Shown: positions 16,456 to 25,026 of the stretch, in pieces
How the letters are laid out: each line of letters starts with the position of its first letter
Position numbering within the stretch: position 1 is the first letter of the stretch
Source: an uncultured Flavobacteriales bacterium
Lineage (GTDB): Bacteria; Bacteroidota; Bacteroidia; Flavobacteriales_D; Sanyastnellaceae
Assembly (NCBI GenBank): GCA_905478325.1
Contig: CAJQIB010000008.1
Span: 124,001-188,000, forward strand
Direction of reading: 5' to 3'
DNA: 64,000 bases
The notes under the pieces: model-generated
What the model saw: only the letters and a program-made list of their open reading frames with translations
What the model was told of the DNA's origin: nothing
Databases searched by the model: none
Made by a program: the position numbers and the translations under genes

Positions 16456-17259
16456 ATGAGTCATCAAGGATCAAACTGGATGCCAATGAACTTGGAGAAC
16501 AGAACTGCCGTAGTGTGCGGCGCTTCTCAAGGAATTGGTTTAGCTACAGCCCAGCACTTGGCTGGATTGGGAGCACGGGTTATTATCGTGGCGCGCAATG
16601 CGCAGAAACTTGAAGCTGCGTTGCAGTCACTTGAAGAGCCTAGTCGGCATGCTTTCGCCGTGGCTGACTTCAGTCACCCTGCAGATGTTCAAGAACAAAT
16701 CGGCGCCATTGTCGCTTCCGAAACCGTTCATATTCTCGTCAACAACACCGGTGGTCCTGCTGGCGGTCCCATCGTTGAGGCAGCCCCTGAGGCCTTCATG
16801 AAGACATTTGAGCAACACCTGATCTGCAATCAACTGCTCGCACAGGCCGTTTCCCCTGGAATGAAAGAGGCCGGATTTGGCCGGATTATCAATGTGATCA
16901 GTACGAGCGTCAAACAACCTCTTTCCGGTTTAGGCGTGAGCAATACCGTACGAGGTGCCGTCGCCAACTGGGCCAAAACATGGGCCAATGAGGTGGGCAT
17001 GCACGGCATCACAGTCAACAATGTCCTACCTGGAGCAACTGACACGGGCCGTCTTGATGAAATCATTTCTTCAAAAGCGCTCAAATCGGGTTTATCCAAG
17101 GAAGCTATTCGCAAGCAGATGGCTGCAGCTGTCCCCATGAACCGCACCGGAAAACCGGAAGAGATTGCCCGTGCCATCGCTTTTTTGGCCTCGCCTTCAG
17201 CGAGTTACATTTCGGGAATCAATTTACCGGTTGATGGTGGTCGAACTTTGTCCTTGTGA
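16456..17259 (+). CDS. Short-chain dehydrogenase-like protein lacking the catalytic Tyr and Lys
   Basis: A 267-residue Rossmann-fold protein of the FabG-like SDR group. The nucleotide motif CGASQGIGLATA and the NNTGGPAGG strand are present. At the active site the usual Tyr-x3-Lys is replaced by SNTVR in GLGVSNTVRGAVAN: Ser at the Tyr position and Arg at the Lys position. Ser remains in INVISTSVK. A class of BKR-like SDRs without the canonical tetrad is known, so this is likely a conserved variant rather than a defect. The reaction, if any, is unknown. The C-terminal YISGINLPVDGGR is typical of the superfamily. Confidence 0.85.
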   Translation: MSHQGSNWMPMNLENRTAVVCGASQGIGLATAQHLAGLGARVIIVARNAQKLEAALQSLEEPSRHAFAVADFSHPADVQEQIGAIVASETVHILVNNTGGPAGGPIVEAAPEAFMKTFEQHLICNQLLAQAVSPGMKEAGFGRIINVISTSVKQPLSGLGVSNTVRGAVANWAKTWANEVGMHGITVNNVLPGATDTGRLDEIISSKALKSGLSKEAIRKQMAAAVPMNRTGKPEEIARAIAFLASPSASYISGINLPVDGGRTLSL

Positions 17260-17261
17260 CT

Positions 17262-17269
17262 TAGATTTG
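17262..17269 (+). promoter_or_regulatory. gdhA -7 promoter box TAGATTTG
   Basis: Perfect TAnnTTTG, 27 bases before the ATG at 17297, in the 37-base gap after the SDR gene. Confidence 0.6.
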
Positions 17270-17296
17270 TCGCTCTGAACGTTAATATATACGTTG

Positions 17297-18652
17297 ATGT
17301 CCCAATCTCACCAGGCGCAGATTGATGCCTTCATGGCACAAGTGGCTGCCCAAAACGCGCATGAACCTGAGTTCATTCAAGCGGTACAAGAGGTCGCCGA
17401 GACCGTCATTCCTTTCATTTCTGACCACCCCCAATATGCGAAGCATCGCATTTTGGAACGCATGGTTGAGCCAGAACGAACGATCATTTTCCGAGTTCCT
17501 TGGACAACTGATGCGGGCGAAGTTCAAATCAACCGCGGTTACCGGGTAGAATTCAATTCGGCAATCGGGCCTTACAAAGGCGGGTTGCGGTTTCACCCGA
17601 CGGTCACGTTGAGTGTTTTGAAATTCCTCGGATTTGAACAAGTGTTCAAGAACAGCTTAACCACGTTGCCCATGGGCGGCGGAAAAGGCGGTTCCGATTT
17701 CAATCCCAAAGGAAAATCGGATGCTGAGGTGATGCGTTTTTGCCAGAGCTTCATGACGGAATTATCTCGACACATTGGCCCCAATACGGATGTACCCGCT
17801 GGGGACATCGGCGTGGGAGGTCGTGAAATCGGCTACCTATTCGGTCAATACAAGCGATTGCGCAATGAATTCACCGGAGTTCTGACGGGCAAAGGGCGCA
17901 ACTGGGGAGGGTCCTTGATCCGTCCTGAGGCGACCGGCTACGGCACTGTCTACTTCGCTGCTGAAATGCTCGCTACGAAGGGACAGAATTTCGATGGCAA
18001 GTCTGCTGTTATCTCTGGATCTGGTAACGTCGCGCAATATTCCGCTGAAAAATGCATTCAAATGGGAGCCAAGGTGCTCACCATGTCCGACTCCAAAGGA
18101 TTCATTCATGACCCTGCTGGAATCGACCGCACGAAGTTGGACTGGATCATGGACCTCAAGAATAACCGCAGGGGCCGTATCCAAGAATACGTTGACCAAT
18201 TCCCTGGAGCCACTTTCCACGAAGGCCAAAGGCCTTGGGGCATTGCTTGTCATGCCGCCTTTCCATGTGCAACGCAAAACGAACTCAATGAAGAGGAAGC
18301 GCACGCACTCGTAAACAATGGATGCATTGTCATTGCAGAAGGTGCCAACATGCCGAGTACTCCAGAAGCGATTGAAGTATTCGATGAGGCCAAAGTATTG
18401 TTCGCTCCCGGCAAGGCGTCCAATGCCGGTGGAGTGGCGACAAGCGGTTTAGAAATGTCTCAAAACAGCCTACGGATTAGCTGGTCTCGAGAAGAAGTTG
18501 ATGAGCGATTGCTCACCATCATGAAAGACATTCATAGCCAATGTGTGACTTACGGGAAGAACGCCGACGGTCATGTGAATTATGTGCGAGGCGCCAACAT
18601 TGCGGGCTTCGTAAAAGTTGCTGACTCGATGATTGATCAAGGCGTCGTCTGA
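17297..18652 (+). CDS. gdhA: Glutamate dehydrogenase, hexameric type
   Basis: Reductive amination of 2-oxoglutarate to glutamate. The 451-residue length and sequence match the hexameric, usually NADP-specific bacterial/fungal group: YKGGLRFHP, the catalytic-lysine loop LPMGGGKGGSDFNPKG, DVPAGDIGVGGREIGYLFG, and the coenzyme motif ISGSGNVAQYSAEK. Conserved C-terminal ANAGGVA-type sequence is seen as KASNAGGVATSGLEMSQ. ATG at 17297 is preferred to the adjoining TTG at 17294. It ends before a strong hairpin. Confidence 0.95.
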   Translation: MSQSHQAQIDAFMAQVAAQNAHEPEFIQAVQEVAETVIPFISDHPQYAKHRILERMVEPERTIIFRVPWTTDAGEVQINRGYRVEFNSAIGPYKGGLRFHPTVTLSVLKFLGFEQVFKNSLTTLPMGGGKGGSDFNPKGKSDAEVMRFCQSFMTELSRHIGPNTDVPAGDIGVGGREIGYLFGQYKRLRNEFTGVLTGKGRNWGGSLIRPEATGYGTVYFAAEMLATKGQNFDGKSAVISGSGNVAQYSAEKCIQMGAKVLTMSDSKGFIHDPAGIDRTKLDWIMDLKNNRRGRIQEYVDQFPGATFHEGQRPWGIACHAAFPCATQNELNEEEAHALVNNGCIVIAEGANMPSTPEAIEVFDEAKVLFAPGKASNAGGVATSGLEMSQNSLRISWSREEVDERLLTIMKDIHSQCVTYGKNADGHVNYVRGANIAGFVKVADSMIDQGVV

Positions 18653-18677
18653 CACCTGTCTCGTTTTAAAAGAATTG

Positions 18678-18713
18678 ACGCCCCAAGTCTCGCTAACAGC
18701 AGACTTGGGGCGT
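18678..18713 (+). terminator. gdhA terminator merging with the next promoter
   Basis: A 13-bp perfect stem (18678-18690 with 18701-18713; core CGCCCCAAGTCT/AGACTTGGGGCG) with a ten-base loop. The T-rich stretch that follows, TATCTTT, is also the -7 box of the next gene. Confidence 0.8.
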
Positions 18714-18721
18714 TATCTTTG
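18714..18721 (+). promoter_or_regulatory. -7 promoter box TATCTTTG of the four-TM gene
   Basis: Perfect TAnnTTTG ending 4 bases before the ATG at 18726, starting directly after the gdhA terminator stem. Confidence 0.7.
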
Positions 18722-18725
18722 AACC

Positions 18726-19178
18726 ATGCTCACAGGATTTCAACACCTCCACAGTGCCCTTCGTTGGGTTGTACTGTTCTTGCTAGTTTGGACTTTGATT
18801 CAATCCCGCATCGGAAAAAGCAAAGGCGACGCCTTCTCGGCAAAGCAGGCCAAACTCGGCTTGTTTACGATGATCAGCTTGCACGTTCAACTCTTACTCG
18901 GATTGACATTGTACATCGGAAAAGGGTGGTCTTCAATGTTGGGTGATTCGACCATCATGGGCATTGCGGTCATGCGGTTCTTTGTCGTCGAACATCTCAT
19001 CGGCATGCTCATCGCCGTAGTACTGGGGACACTTGGACACAGCTTGGTCAAGCGCGCTTCCGACGACACGGTTAAATACAAACGTCAATTCCTCTTTTTT
19101 GGTCTCGCTTTGGTCCTTATCATGGCCAGCATTCCTTGGCCTATCCGGCCAGGTTTTGAAGCCTACGGATGGTTTTGA
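18726..19178 (+). CDS. Four-TM membrane protein, often labelled cytochrome b-like
   Basis: A 150-residue protein with four predicted membrane helices (about residues 12-30, 48-68, 82-108, 122-142). The N-terminus MLTGFQHLHSALRW has paired histidines before helix 1; further His occur in MISLHVQ, VVEHLIG and TLGHSL. The histidine placement is why relatives are annotated as cytochrome b-like, but haem binding is inference. Its stop shares TGATG with a cytochrome c lipoprotein gene, which supports a joint redox role. Confidence 0.65.
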   Translation: MLTGFQHLHSALRWVVLFLLVWTLIQSRIGKSKGDAFSAKQAKLGLFTMISLHVQLLLGLTLYIGKGWSSMLGDSTIMGIAVMRFFVVEHLIGMLIAVVLGTLGHSLVKRASDDTVKYKRQFLFFGLALVLIMASIPWPIRPGFEAYGWF

Positions 19179-19522
19179 TGGGAAGTCGTTTGGCTTGGAG
19201 CTGCACCATGCTCTTGGGCTGTGTTCTCATGGGAATGGGATGTGGTTCAACGGACAACACTGCCCAGAATAGCGTCAAGAAAGCACCTCCATCTGACGGT
19301 CAAATTCAGCGTGCCTACACCATGAAATGTTCGTTGTGCCATGGAACAGATGGTCGTCTTATGGCCTCCAAAGCACCCGATCTCTCGTTGTCCAAGATGT
19401 CCTTAGAAGAACGCGTGGCACTGATCACTTACGGAAAGGGTACCATGCCTCCTCAAAAAGGCATTTTGGATGATGCCACGATCCGTGGAATCGCCAAGTA
19501 CATTGAGCAATTTCGCGACTAG
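19178..19522 (+). CDS. c-type cytochrome, predicted lipoprotein
   Basis: A 114-residue exported mono-haem cytochrome c. A lipobox-like end (LMGMGC) closes the signal peptide, so the mature protein would be lipid-anchored. The haem-attachment motif is CSLCH, and GTMPPQ provides the probable axial Met. The ATG at 19178 overlaps the preceding stop. It is coupled to the four-TM protein, suggesting electron transfer at the periplasmic face; the partner oxidase or dehydrogenase is not identifiable here. Confidence 0.8.
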   Translation: MGSRLAWSCTMLLGCVLMGMGCGSTDNTAQNSVKKAPPSDGQIQRAYTMKCSLCHGTDGRLMASKAPDLSLSKMSLEERVALITYGKGTMPPQKGILDDATIRGIAKYIEQFRD

Positions 19523-19525
19523 ACC

Positions 19526-20704
19526 ATGTTAGAGAAAAAGCTCATCAGCACGGAACGCGAACCTGAAACCTGCGTTTTAATCGGATTGATCACCGGCCGG
19601 GTTACTCGAGCGCTCGTTGAGGAATATCTGGATGAGTTGGCTTTCCTCGCCTCTACCGCCCAAGCCATTTCCAAGCGCGTCTTCATTCAAGGATTGGACA
19701 AACCCGACATCCGAACGTTCGTCGGATCCGGAAAAGCCCTTGAAATCAAGGAGTACGTTGAAGAGCATGACATTGACATCCTCATTTTCGACGACGAGTT
19801 GACGGCAACGCAAATGCGGAATTTGGAAAAGGTAATTCCCGAACGAAAGATCTTGGACCGGCCCAACCTCATCTTGGACATTTTTGCTCAACGGGCGCGT
19901 ACCGCGCACGCCAAAACCCAAGTTGAACTGGCCCAATACCAATACTTGCTTCCTCGGTTAACCAATATGTGGTCGCACCTGCAGAAGCAAAAAGGGGGAA
20001 TCGGGATGAAGGGTCCTGGAGAGAAAGAAATTGAGACAGATCGGCGGATTATTCGTGATCGAATCGCTTTACTCAAAAAAGAGCTGCTCGCGATCGACAA
20101 ACAAATGGCAACCCAGCGAGGAAATCGGGGTTCCATGGTCCGAGTTGCGCTCGTTGGATACACCAATGCCGGCAAAAGCACCATGATGACGCTGCTTTCT
20201 AAAAGTGACGTCTTTGCTGAAGACAAGCTATTCGCTACACTGGATACGACTGTGCGGAAGGTGGTTTTACAAAACCTTCCTTTCCTTCTCAGTGACACGG
20301 TTGGATTCATCCGAAAGTTGCCTCATCAATTGATTGAGAGCTTCAAATCCACCTTGGATGAAACGCGTGAGAGCGACCTCTTGCTCCATGTCGTGGACGT
20401 CAGCCACCCGCAGTTCGAAGACCACATTGACGTCGTCACCGGCACCTTGGCGGAAATTGGCAGCGATGACAAGCCTGTAGTGATCATATTCAACAAGATG
20501 GACCGCTTGGAAGAAGAGCCTTTCGGCCCCACACGCGTGGATCAGATCAATGGAATCAAAGACCGCTATGAATCGGCTGGACACGAAGTTCTCTTCTTAT
20601 CCGCCATCGAAAAAACAGGTGTGGATGAATTGAAAGAGCTCATTTATGAGAAGGTTCGAGCGATTCATGTCAAACGATATCCATACCAGCAGTTTCTTTA
20701 TTGA
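19526..20704 (+). CDS. hflX: GTPase HflX
   Basis: Ribosome-associated GTPase that splits stalled or heat-damaged ribosomes. The 392-residue protein has the HflX N-terminal domain (GSGKALEIKEYV; DRPNLILDIFAQRA), a glycine-rich GIGMKGPGEKEIETDRR linker, and the G domain with G1 GYTNAGKST, G3 DTVGFIRKLP and G4 NKMD. It follows the cytochrome gene by 3 bases, so it shares that transcript. Confidence 0.95.
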   Translation: MLEKKLISTEREPETCVLIGLITGRVTRALVEEYLDELAFLASTAQAISKRVFIQGLDKPDIRTFVGSGKALEIKEYVEEHDIDILIFDDELTATQMRNLEKVIPERKILDRPNLILDIFAQRARTAHAKTQVELAQYQYLLPRLTNMWSHLQKQKGGIGMKGPGEKEIETDRRIIRDRIALLKKELLAIDKQMATQRGNRGSMVRVALVGYTNAGKSTMMTLLSKSDVFAEDKLFATLDTTVRKVVLQNLPFLLSDTVGFIRKLPHQLIESFKSTLDETRESDLLLHVVDVSHPQFEDHIDVVTGTLAEIGSDDKPVVIIFNKMDRLEEEPFGPTRVDQINGIKDRYESAGHEVLFLSAIEKTGVDELKELIYEKVRAIHVKRYPYQQFLY

Positions 20705-20734
20705 TTCAGAGGTCACGCATTGGCGCATGTTTGC

Positions 20735-20742
20735 GACCTTTG
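20735..20742 (+). promoter_or_regulatory. rbfA -7-like box GACCTTTG
   Basis: One mismatch from TAnnTTTG, ending 4 bases before the ATG at 20747. It supports that start over the TTG at 20720. Confidence 0.5.
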
Positions 20743-20746
20743 GCAC

Positions 20747-21085
20747 ATGGGAGGAATCCGTCAAGAAAAAGTAGCCGAACTCATCCGCAGGGATTTGAGC
20801 ACCATTTTTCAGCAACGTAGCGGGGAATGGTTTGGAGGAATCTTCATTTCAGTCACGAAGGTGCGGATGGCTCCCGACTTGGGTTTGTCCAAAGTCTACG
20901 TGAGTTTTATGGCCGTTCCGGACAAGCACGTTGCTTTGCAGGCTGTGAAGAATGAAGGATGGCGCATCCGCAAAGCACTCAGCGATAAAATTGGTAAGCA
21001 AGTGCGGATTATTCCAGAATTGAATTTTTACTTGGATGATAGTCTCGATTATTATGAGGCGATCAACGAAGCCTTGAAACAGTAA
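20747..21085 (+). CDS. rbfA: Ribosome-binding factor A
   Basis: Late 30S assembly factor acting on 16S rRNA. The 112-residue protein has the KH-like fold order: QEKVAELIRRDLSTIF helix, VTKVRMAPDLGLSKVYVSF strands, and the C-terminal LNFYLDDSLDYYEAINEAL, all family hallmarks. The start at 20747 (MGGIRQEKV) fits homologues and the -7-like box. The LolC-type permease starts two bases after its stop, a pairing common in Bacteroidota. Confidence 0.93.
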   Translation: MGGIRQEKVAELIRRDLSTIFQQRSGEWFGGIFISVTKVRMAPDLGLSKVYVSFMAVPDKHVALQAVKNEGWRIRKALSDKIGKQVRIIPELNFYLDDSLDYYEAINEALKQ

Positions 21086-21087
21086 TC

Positions 21088-22332
21088 GTGAGACTGCCAG
21101 TTCGACTTGCCTGGCGTTATGCCCTTAGTTCCAAATCTAGGAGCCTCACCCACCTTATTTCTGCGATTTCCATGTTTGTCATTGCGGCAGTTACCGCGGC
21201 GATGATTGCGGTTTTGAGCGCATTCAATGGCATAGAATCGGTCGTGACCGAATTGTTTGGGACGCTCGATGCACCCATTGCTTTGGTCCCTGTTACCGGA
21301 ACGCTACTCTCCGATGAAGTTGGAGATTGGGCCATGGCACAGTGGGGGCCTGAAAGTGAGTCCCCGATCATCCTGGCAGCCGCTCCGGTCATCGAAGAGG
21401 AGTCCGTGGCAGCATTTGGTACCGGCGCGCCCCTTGTGATTACCCTGCTCGCATTTGACTCTCTATTCCTTCAAGGCGCGCCCATAGAACGGGCTTTAAA
21501 ATCGAAGAAATGGCTTCCTGAATTGCACGATATCCCGTGCGTCACATTGGGAATTGGCGTGCGCAACATGTTGGGGATCGGCCAGATCAATGAAGGGCCG
21601 GAACACGCTTTGATTCGTTTCAAAGCTCCCATCCGAGGTAAAAAACTATCCAAACATCGAGAACGCGCTTTTCAATCACGAGAGGCCTTGGGGTGCGATG
21701 CTTTTTCCATCAACGCTGATTTAGACAGCCGGTATGTTCTTGCCCCCCTTGCCTTTGCTCAAGATCTCTTTGGATTGGATGGTTCAGTCAGTCGATTTGA
21801 ATTGGCCATAGCGCCAGGCTTGTCTGAGGACGAGATTGCTCTGCAAATGCGCGAGTCCATCGCTGCGGCTCCACAGCCCATTCGGGTTCGGACGCGCTCT
21901 GAGAAAAACCAATTGATCACACAGACCAATCGTGCGGAAAAATGGGCCACGTTTGTGATCCTCAGCTTCATATTGATTGTTGCCGCCTTCAATGTTATGG
22001 CCTCTTTGACCATGCTCCTTCTGGACAAACGCGAAGACATGGCTGTCTTGCATGCTATGGGCCTTAGTGGCTGGCGACTTGAGCAAGTATTTTCATTGCA
22101 AGGCCTCCTGATCAATACCGTTGGCGGCACGATCGGTGCGTTGGTAGGAATCATCCTGGTATGGGGCCAGCAAACTTTTGGTTGGGTCCAACTTCAAGGC
22201 TCCGTTATTCCCGCATACCCTGTCCAATTGGAGTGGACAGATGTGATCAGCACGCTCGCCATCGTCATTGTCATTGGGGGAGTCGGTTCCGGATGGATGG
22301 TGCGACGCCTCGTTCGCCGTCTATTGAACTGA
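21088..22332 (+). CDS. LolC/LolE-type ABC transporter permease
   Basis: A 414-residue inner-membrane protein with the LolCE architecture: one N-terminal helix (about residues 22-48, HLISAISMFVIAAVTAAMIA), a large periplasmic domain, and a C-terminal FtsX domain with three helices ending in GGVGSGWMVRRLVRR. In proteobacteria LolCDE extracts lipoproteins from the inner membrane. Here a single permease is encoded with no ATPase beside it. GTG start at 21088 sits two bases after the rbfA stop. Confidence 0.85.
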   Translation: MRLPVRLAWRYALSSKSRSLTHLISAISMFVIAAVTAAMIAVLSAFNGIESVVTELFGTLDAPIALVPVTGTLLSDEVGDWAMAQWGPESESPIILAAAPVIEEESVAAFGTGAPLVITLLAFDSLFLQGAPIERALKSKKWLPELHDIPCVTLGIGVRNMLGIGQINEGPEHALIRFKAPIRGKKLSKHRERAFQSREALGCDAFSINADLDSRYVLAPLAFAQDLFGLDGSVSRFELAIAPGLSEDEIALQMRESIAAAPQPIRVRTRSEKNQLITQTNRAEKWATFVILSFILIVAAFNVMASLTMLLLDKREDMAVLHAMGLSGWRLEQVFSLQGLLINTVGGTIGALVGIILVWGQQTFGWVQLQGSVIPAYPVQLEWTDVISTLAIVIVIGGVGSGWMVRRLVRRLLN

Positions 22333-22338
22333 TTCGAT

Positions 22339-23325
22339 TCAGGCGAATTCCCAGTCCTTTCTTGCGATTTCATCTAGTTTCGACCGAATGTCATCTGGAG
22401 TATCCAACGTGACCAAGTCCAAGCGGTGCGACTTGAAATCTCGGAGACCCTTAAAGTAGTTCGCATAATGCCTGCGCATCTCCACTACTCCCAAGCGCTC
22501 TCCTTTCCATTCTATGCCTTTCTCGAAATGTTGTCGAGCGGCTGAAACCCGTTCATCCATAGTCGGCGGAGGAAGCAGCTCTCCCGTTTTCATGTAATGC
22601 TTGATCTCCCGGAAAATCCACGGCGCTCCAATGCTTGCTCGCCCAATCATGATGCCATCAACTCCGTAGCGGTTGCGATATTCGACCGCTTTTTCTGGAG
22701 AATCGATGTCACCGTTGCCGAAGACGGGGATGTGGATCCGGGGGTTATTCTTGACAGCTGCGATCAATGACCAATCGGCTTCACCTTTGTACATCTGTGC
22801 CCGCGTGCGGCCGTGGATGCTAATGGCTTTGATGCCGACATCCTGCAATCGCTCCGCTACTTCTACGATGTGCTTCGATTGGTCATCCCATCCCAAACGC
22901 GTCTTCACCGTCACTGGCAACGTGCAAGTATTCACAATTTCCCTGGTCATGGAGACCATTTTTGGAATGTCTTGTAGAATGCCCGCGCCAGCTCCACGGC
23001 AGGCCACCTTCTTCACAGGACAGCCATAATTGATGTCAATGATATCCGGTTGTGCCGCCTCGGTTATGGCTGCCGCTTGGCGCATGGAACCGATCTCACT
23101 TCCGAATATTTGAATGCCAACCGGACGTTCATATTCGAAAATATCCAACTTGGCCTTGCTTTTGGCTGCGTCACGAATCAATCCCTCAGAGCTAATAAAC
23201 TCCGTGTACATCAAATCCGCCCCGTATTCCTTGCAAATTGCACGAAATGGAGGGTCGCTGACGTCCTCCATGGGCGCCAACAACAATGGAAATTCAGCGA
23301 TATCAACGTCTCCTATTCGTATCAT
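22339..23325 (-). CDS. dusB: tRNA-dihydrouridine synthase (DusB type)
   Basis: FMN enzyme reducing uridines in the tRNA D-loop. The 328-residue protein shows LAPMEDVSDPPFR, the catalytic Cys in NYGCPVKKVACRGAGAG, VKTRLGWDDQ, SIHGRTRAQMYKGEADW, and the FMN phosphate loops FGNGDI and MIGRAS. The ATG at 23325 (MIRIGDVDIAEF) matches homologues; the TGG-containing extension to 23346 is not conserved. It converges on the LolC-type gene with 6 bases between stops. Confidence 0.93.
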   Translation of the reverse strand: MIRIGDVDIAEFPLLLAPMEDVSDPPFRAICKEYGADLMYTEFISSEGLIRDAAKSKAKLDIFEYERPVGIQIFGSEIGSMRQAAAITEAAQPDIIDINYGCPVKKVACRGAGAGILQDIPKMVSMTREIVNTCTLPVTVKTRLGWDDQSKHIVEVAERLQDVGIKAISIHGRTRAQMYKGEADWSLIAAVKNNPRIHIPVFGNGDIDSPEKAVEYRNRYGVDGIMIGRASIGAPWIFREIKHYMKTGELLPPPTMDERVSAARQHFEKGIEWKGERLGVVEMRRHYANYFKGLRDFKSHRLDLVTLDTPDDIRSKLDEIARKDWEFA

Positions 23326-23379
23326 TTTTCTTCGGGTCTGCCACAAAATGCCGCAATCAACGAACTTGCAACCTCAGAA

Positions 23380-23387
23380 CAAAAATA
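23380..23387 (-). promoter_or_regulatory. dusB -7 promoter box TATTTTTG
   Basis: Perfect TAnnTTTG, 54 bases before the dusB ATG, just upstream of the divergent CPBP gene. Confidence 0.5.
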
Positions 23388-23391
23388 CGTC

Positions 23392-24327
23392 ATGATTCGA
23401 ACTGCTTTTCAGACCATGCATCCCTTTGGCCAATTCATTTTCTTTTGTTGCCTCATTCTAACCGGAATGGGGTTGGCATCCGGGCTTGGACTATTTCTAG
23501 TGACCCAATGGACGGGCGAATCAATGCTTGAAGCGATGGCTTCTATGAGCGCTTCCGACTCCCCCAATGGCCGCACATACAACTTGATTCTCAACAGCAT
23601 CAACCAGCTTCTTTCCTTTGGTGCCGCAGCGTTCTTAGCACGCTATCTATTCAAAGGACAAACCTTAGTCACCGGGCGTATGCCTCAATCGTTCGGATGG
23701 ATCGCATGGGGCATCGTGTTCGCTTGGTGCGCACAACCCCTCATTGACGTGACGTATCGACTCAATGCTCTCTGTATGGAACTGCTGCCAACGGCGTGGG
23801 TGACGCAGGCCGACCTGCTCGAAAAAATGGCTCAGAAAGTCACCGTTTCGCTCCTTTCTTTCGATGATGCATGGCACTTTCCTGCCACCTTGGTGGCTGT
23901 TGCCGTTTTACCTGCTATCTGCGAAGAGATGGCTTTTCGCGGAGTACTGCAGCCACTATTTGCTCGTTGGACCCGTTCAATACATGCCGGAATTTGGATC
24001 AGTGCGCTCCTGTTCAGTGCCATTCACTTGCAGTTTCATGGCTTCCTACCCCGCATGATCTTAGGGGCTGGGCTGGGCTATCTCGTGCATTACAGCGGCA
24101 GTTTATGGCCAGCCATTTTAGCTCACTTCCTAAACAATGCCATGGCGGTGTGCTTAGCGGCTTGGTTTGGGGCAGAGTGGGTACAGGAAGAGATGGTGGA
24201 AATGGGCGCCTGGGAATGGAGCGATTACCTGTCGGCTGCTTTTACCATCCCCCTTGTCTGGATTGGAGTCCGTTGGATGCAAAAACGCGTCGCTCCCTCC
24301 AAGCATCATCCGACGATTTCTTCCTAA
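23392..24327 (+). CDS. CPBP-family intramembrane metalloprotease
   Basis: A 311-residue membrane protein with about eight hydrophobic helices. The CAAX-protease/bacteriocin-processing motifs are intact: EEMAFRG (motif 1), FSAIHLQFHGFLPR (motif 2 His) and HFLNNA (motif 3). Members cleave prenylated or membrane substrates; the substrate here is unknown. The frame is open further left, but that extension lies antisense to dusB. The start could be ATG 23392 (MIRTAFQ) or ATG 23416 (MHPFGQF); neither has a clear -7 box. Confidence 0.85.
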   Translation: MIRTAFQTMHPFGQFIFFCCLILTGMGLASGLGLFLVTQWTGESMLEAMASMSASDSPNGRTYNLILNSINQLLSFGAAAFLARYLFKGQTLVTGRMPQSFGWIAWGIVFAWCAQPLIDVTYRLNALCMELLPTAWVTQADLLEKMAQKVTVSLLSFDDAWHFPATLVAVAVLPAICEEMAFRGVLQPLFARWTRSIHAGIWISALLFSAIHLQFHGFLPRMILGAGLGYLVHYSGSLWPAILAHFLNNAMAVCLAAWFGAEWVQEEMVEMGAWEWSDYLSAAFTIPLVWIGVRWMQKRVAPSKHHPTISS

Positions 24328-24354
24328 ATCGCCACTGAATCCGTGGTGTTCGTA

Positions 24355-25026
24355 TCAGTCACGTTCTAAAAAAGCCCGTGCCACCAAAAGGTCTTCAGGA
24401 GTGGTAATTTTGATGTTCTCCAGGTCGCCCTCAACCAAATGAATAGGGTGACCAGCGTGTTCATAGACACTTGCATCATCTGTAAATTCCGGCTTGAATC
24501 CTGCGGCATACGCTGCCTTTAGGCCCTTCAAGTCAAAGCACTGAGGCGTTTGAACGGCACGTAAGGAAGAACGATCTAAGGCCTGAGACACGGCTCCGTC
24601 CACCTGACGGACACTGTCTTTCAATGGGACGGTTGGAACCGCAGACCCCTGGATTTTCGCCCCTTCAAAGCAGCGACAAATGGTCTCAACAGATGCAAAA
24701 GGACGCACGGCATCATGAACGGCTACAAGGCCATCGTCAGGAAGTGCACGCAGTCCGTTGGCAACCGAATGCCAGCGTTCTTCCCCTCCCGCAACAACTC
24801 GACTAACACCTGCTGGTCCATGCTTTTTCTCCAACGATTCAAACGCTTCAAACAGTCCTGGGAATAGAACCAGCGTCACATCGAGGTCATCGCCTAACGC
24901 TTCTCGAAATCGACGAAGGGTCCACCACATCAGTGGCAAACCCTTCAATTCGATGAATTGCTTCGCAACGGACTGCCGCATGCGCGTGCCCGTTCCTCCA
25001 GCAACAATGATCACATGCTGTTTCAC
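24355..25026 (-). CDS. ispD: 2-C-methyl-D-erythritol 4-phosphate cytidylyltransferase
   Basis: Third step of the MEP isoprenoid pathway. The 223-residue protein starts [16 protein letters not shown] (nucleotide loop) and includes [20 protein letters not shown], and [13 protein letters not shown]. The GTG at 25026 overlaps the stop of the superoxide dismutase gene in a GTGA, so translation is coupled; a longer in-frame reading lies antisense-free but inside the sod gene and is not conserved. Last gene of a four-gene minus-strand operon. ispA, at 46054, acts later in the same pathway. Confidence 0.93.
   Translation of the reverse strand: MKQHVIIVAGGTGTRMRQSVAKQFIELKGLPLMWWTLRRFREALGDDLDVTLVLFPGLFEAFESLEKKHGPAGVSRVVAGGEERWHSVANGLRALPDDGLVAVHDAVRPFASVETICRCFEGAKIQGSAVPTVPLKDSVRQVDGAVSQALDRSSLRAVQTPQCFDLKGLKAAYAAGFKPEFTDDASVYEHAGHPIHLVEGDLENIKITTPEDLLVARAFLERD

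Noticed and set aside
23050-23391. Long N-terminal extension of the CPBP protease frame
   Set aside because: Lies antisense to dusB and has no hydrophobic or conserved segment.
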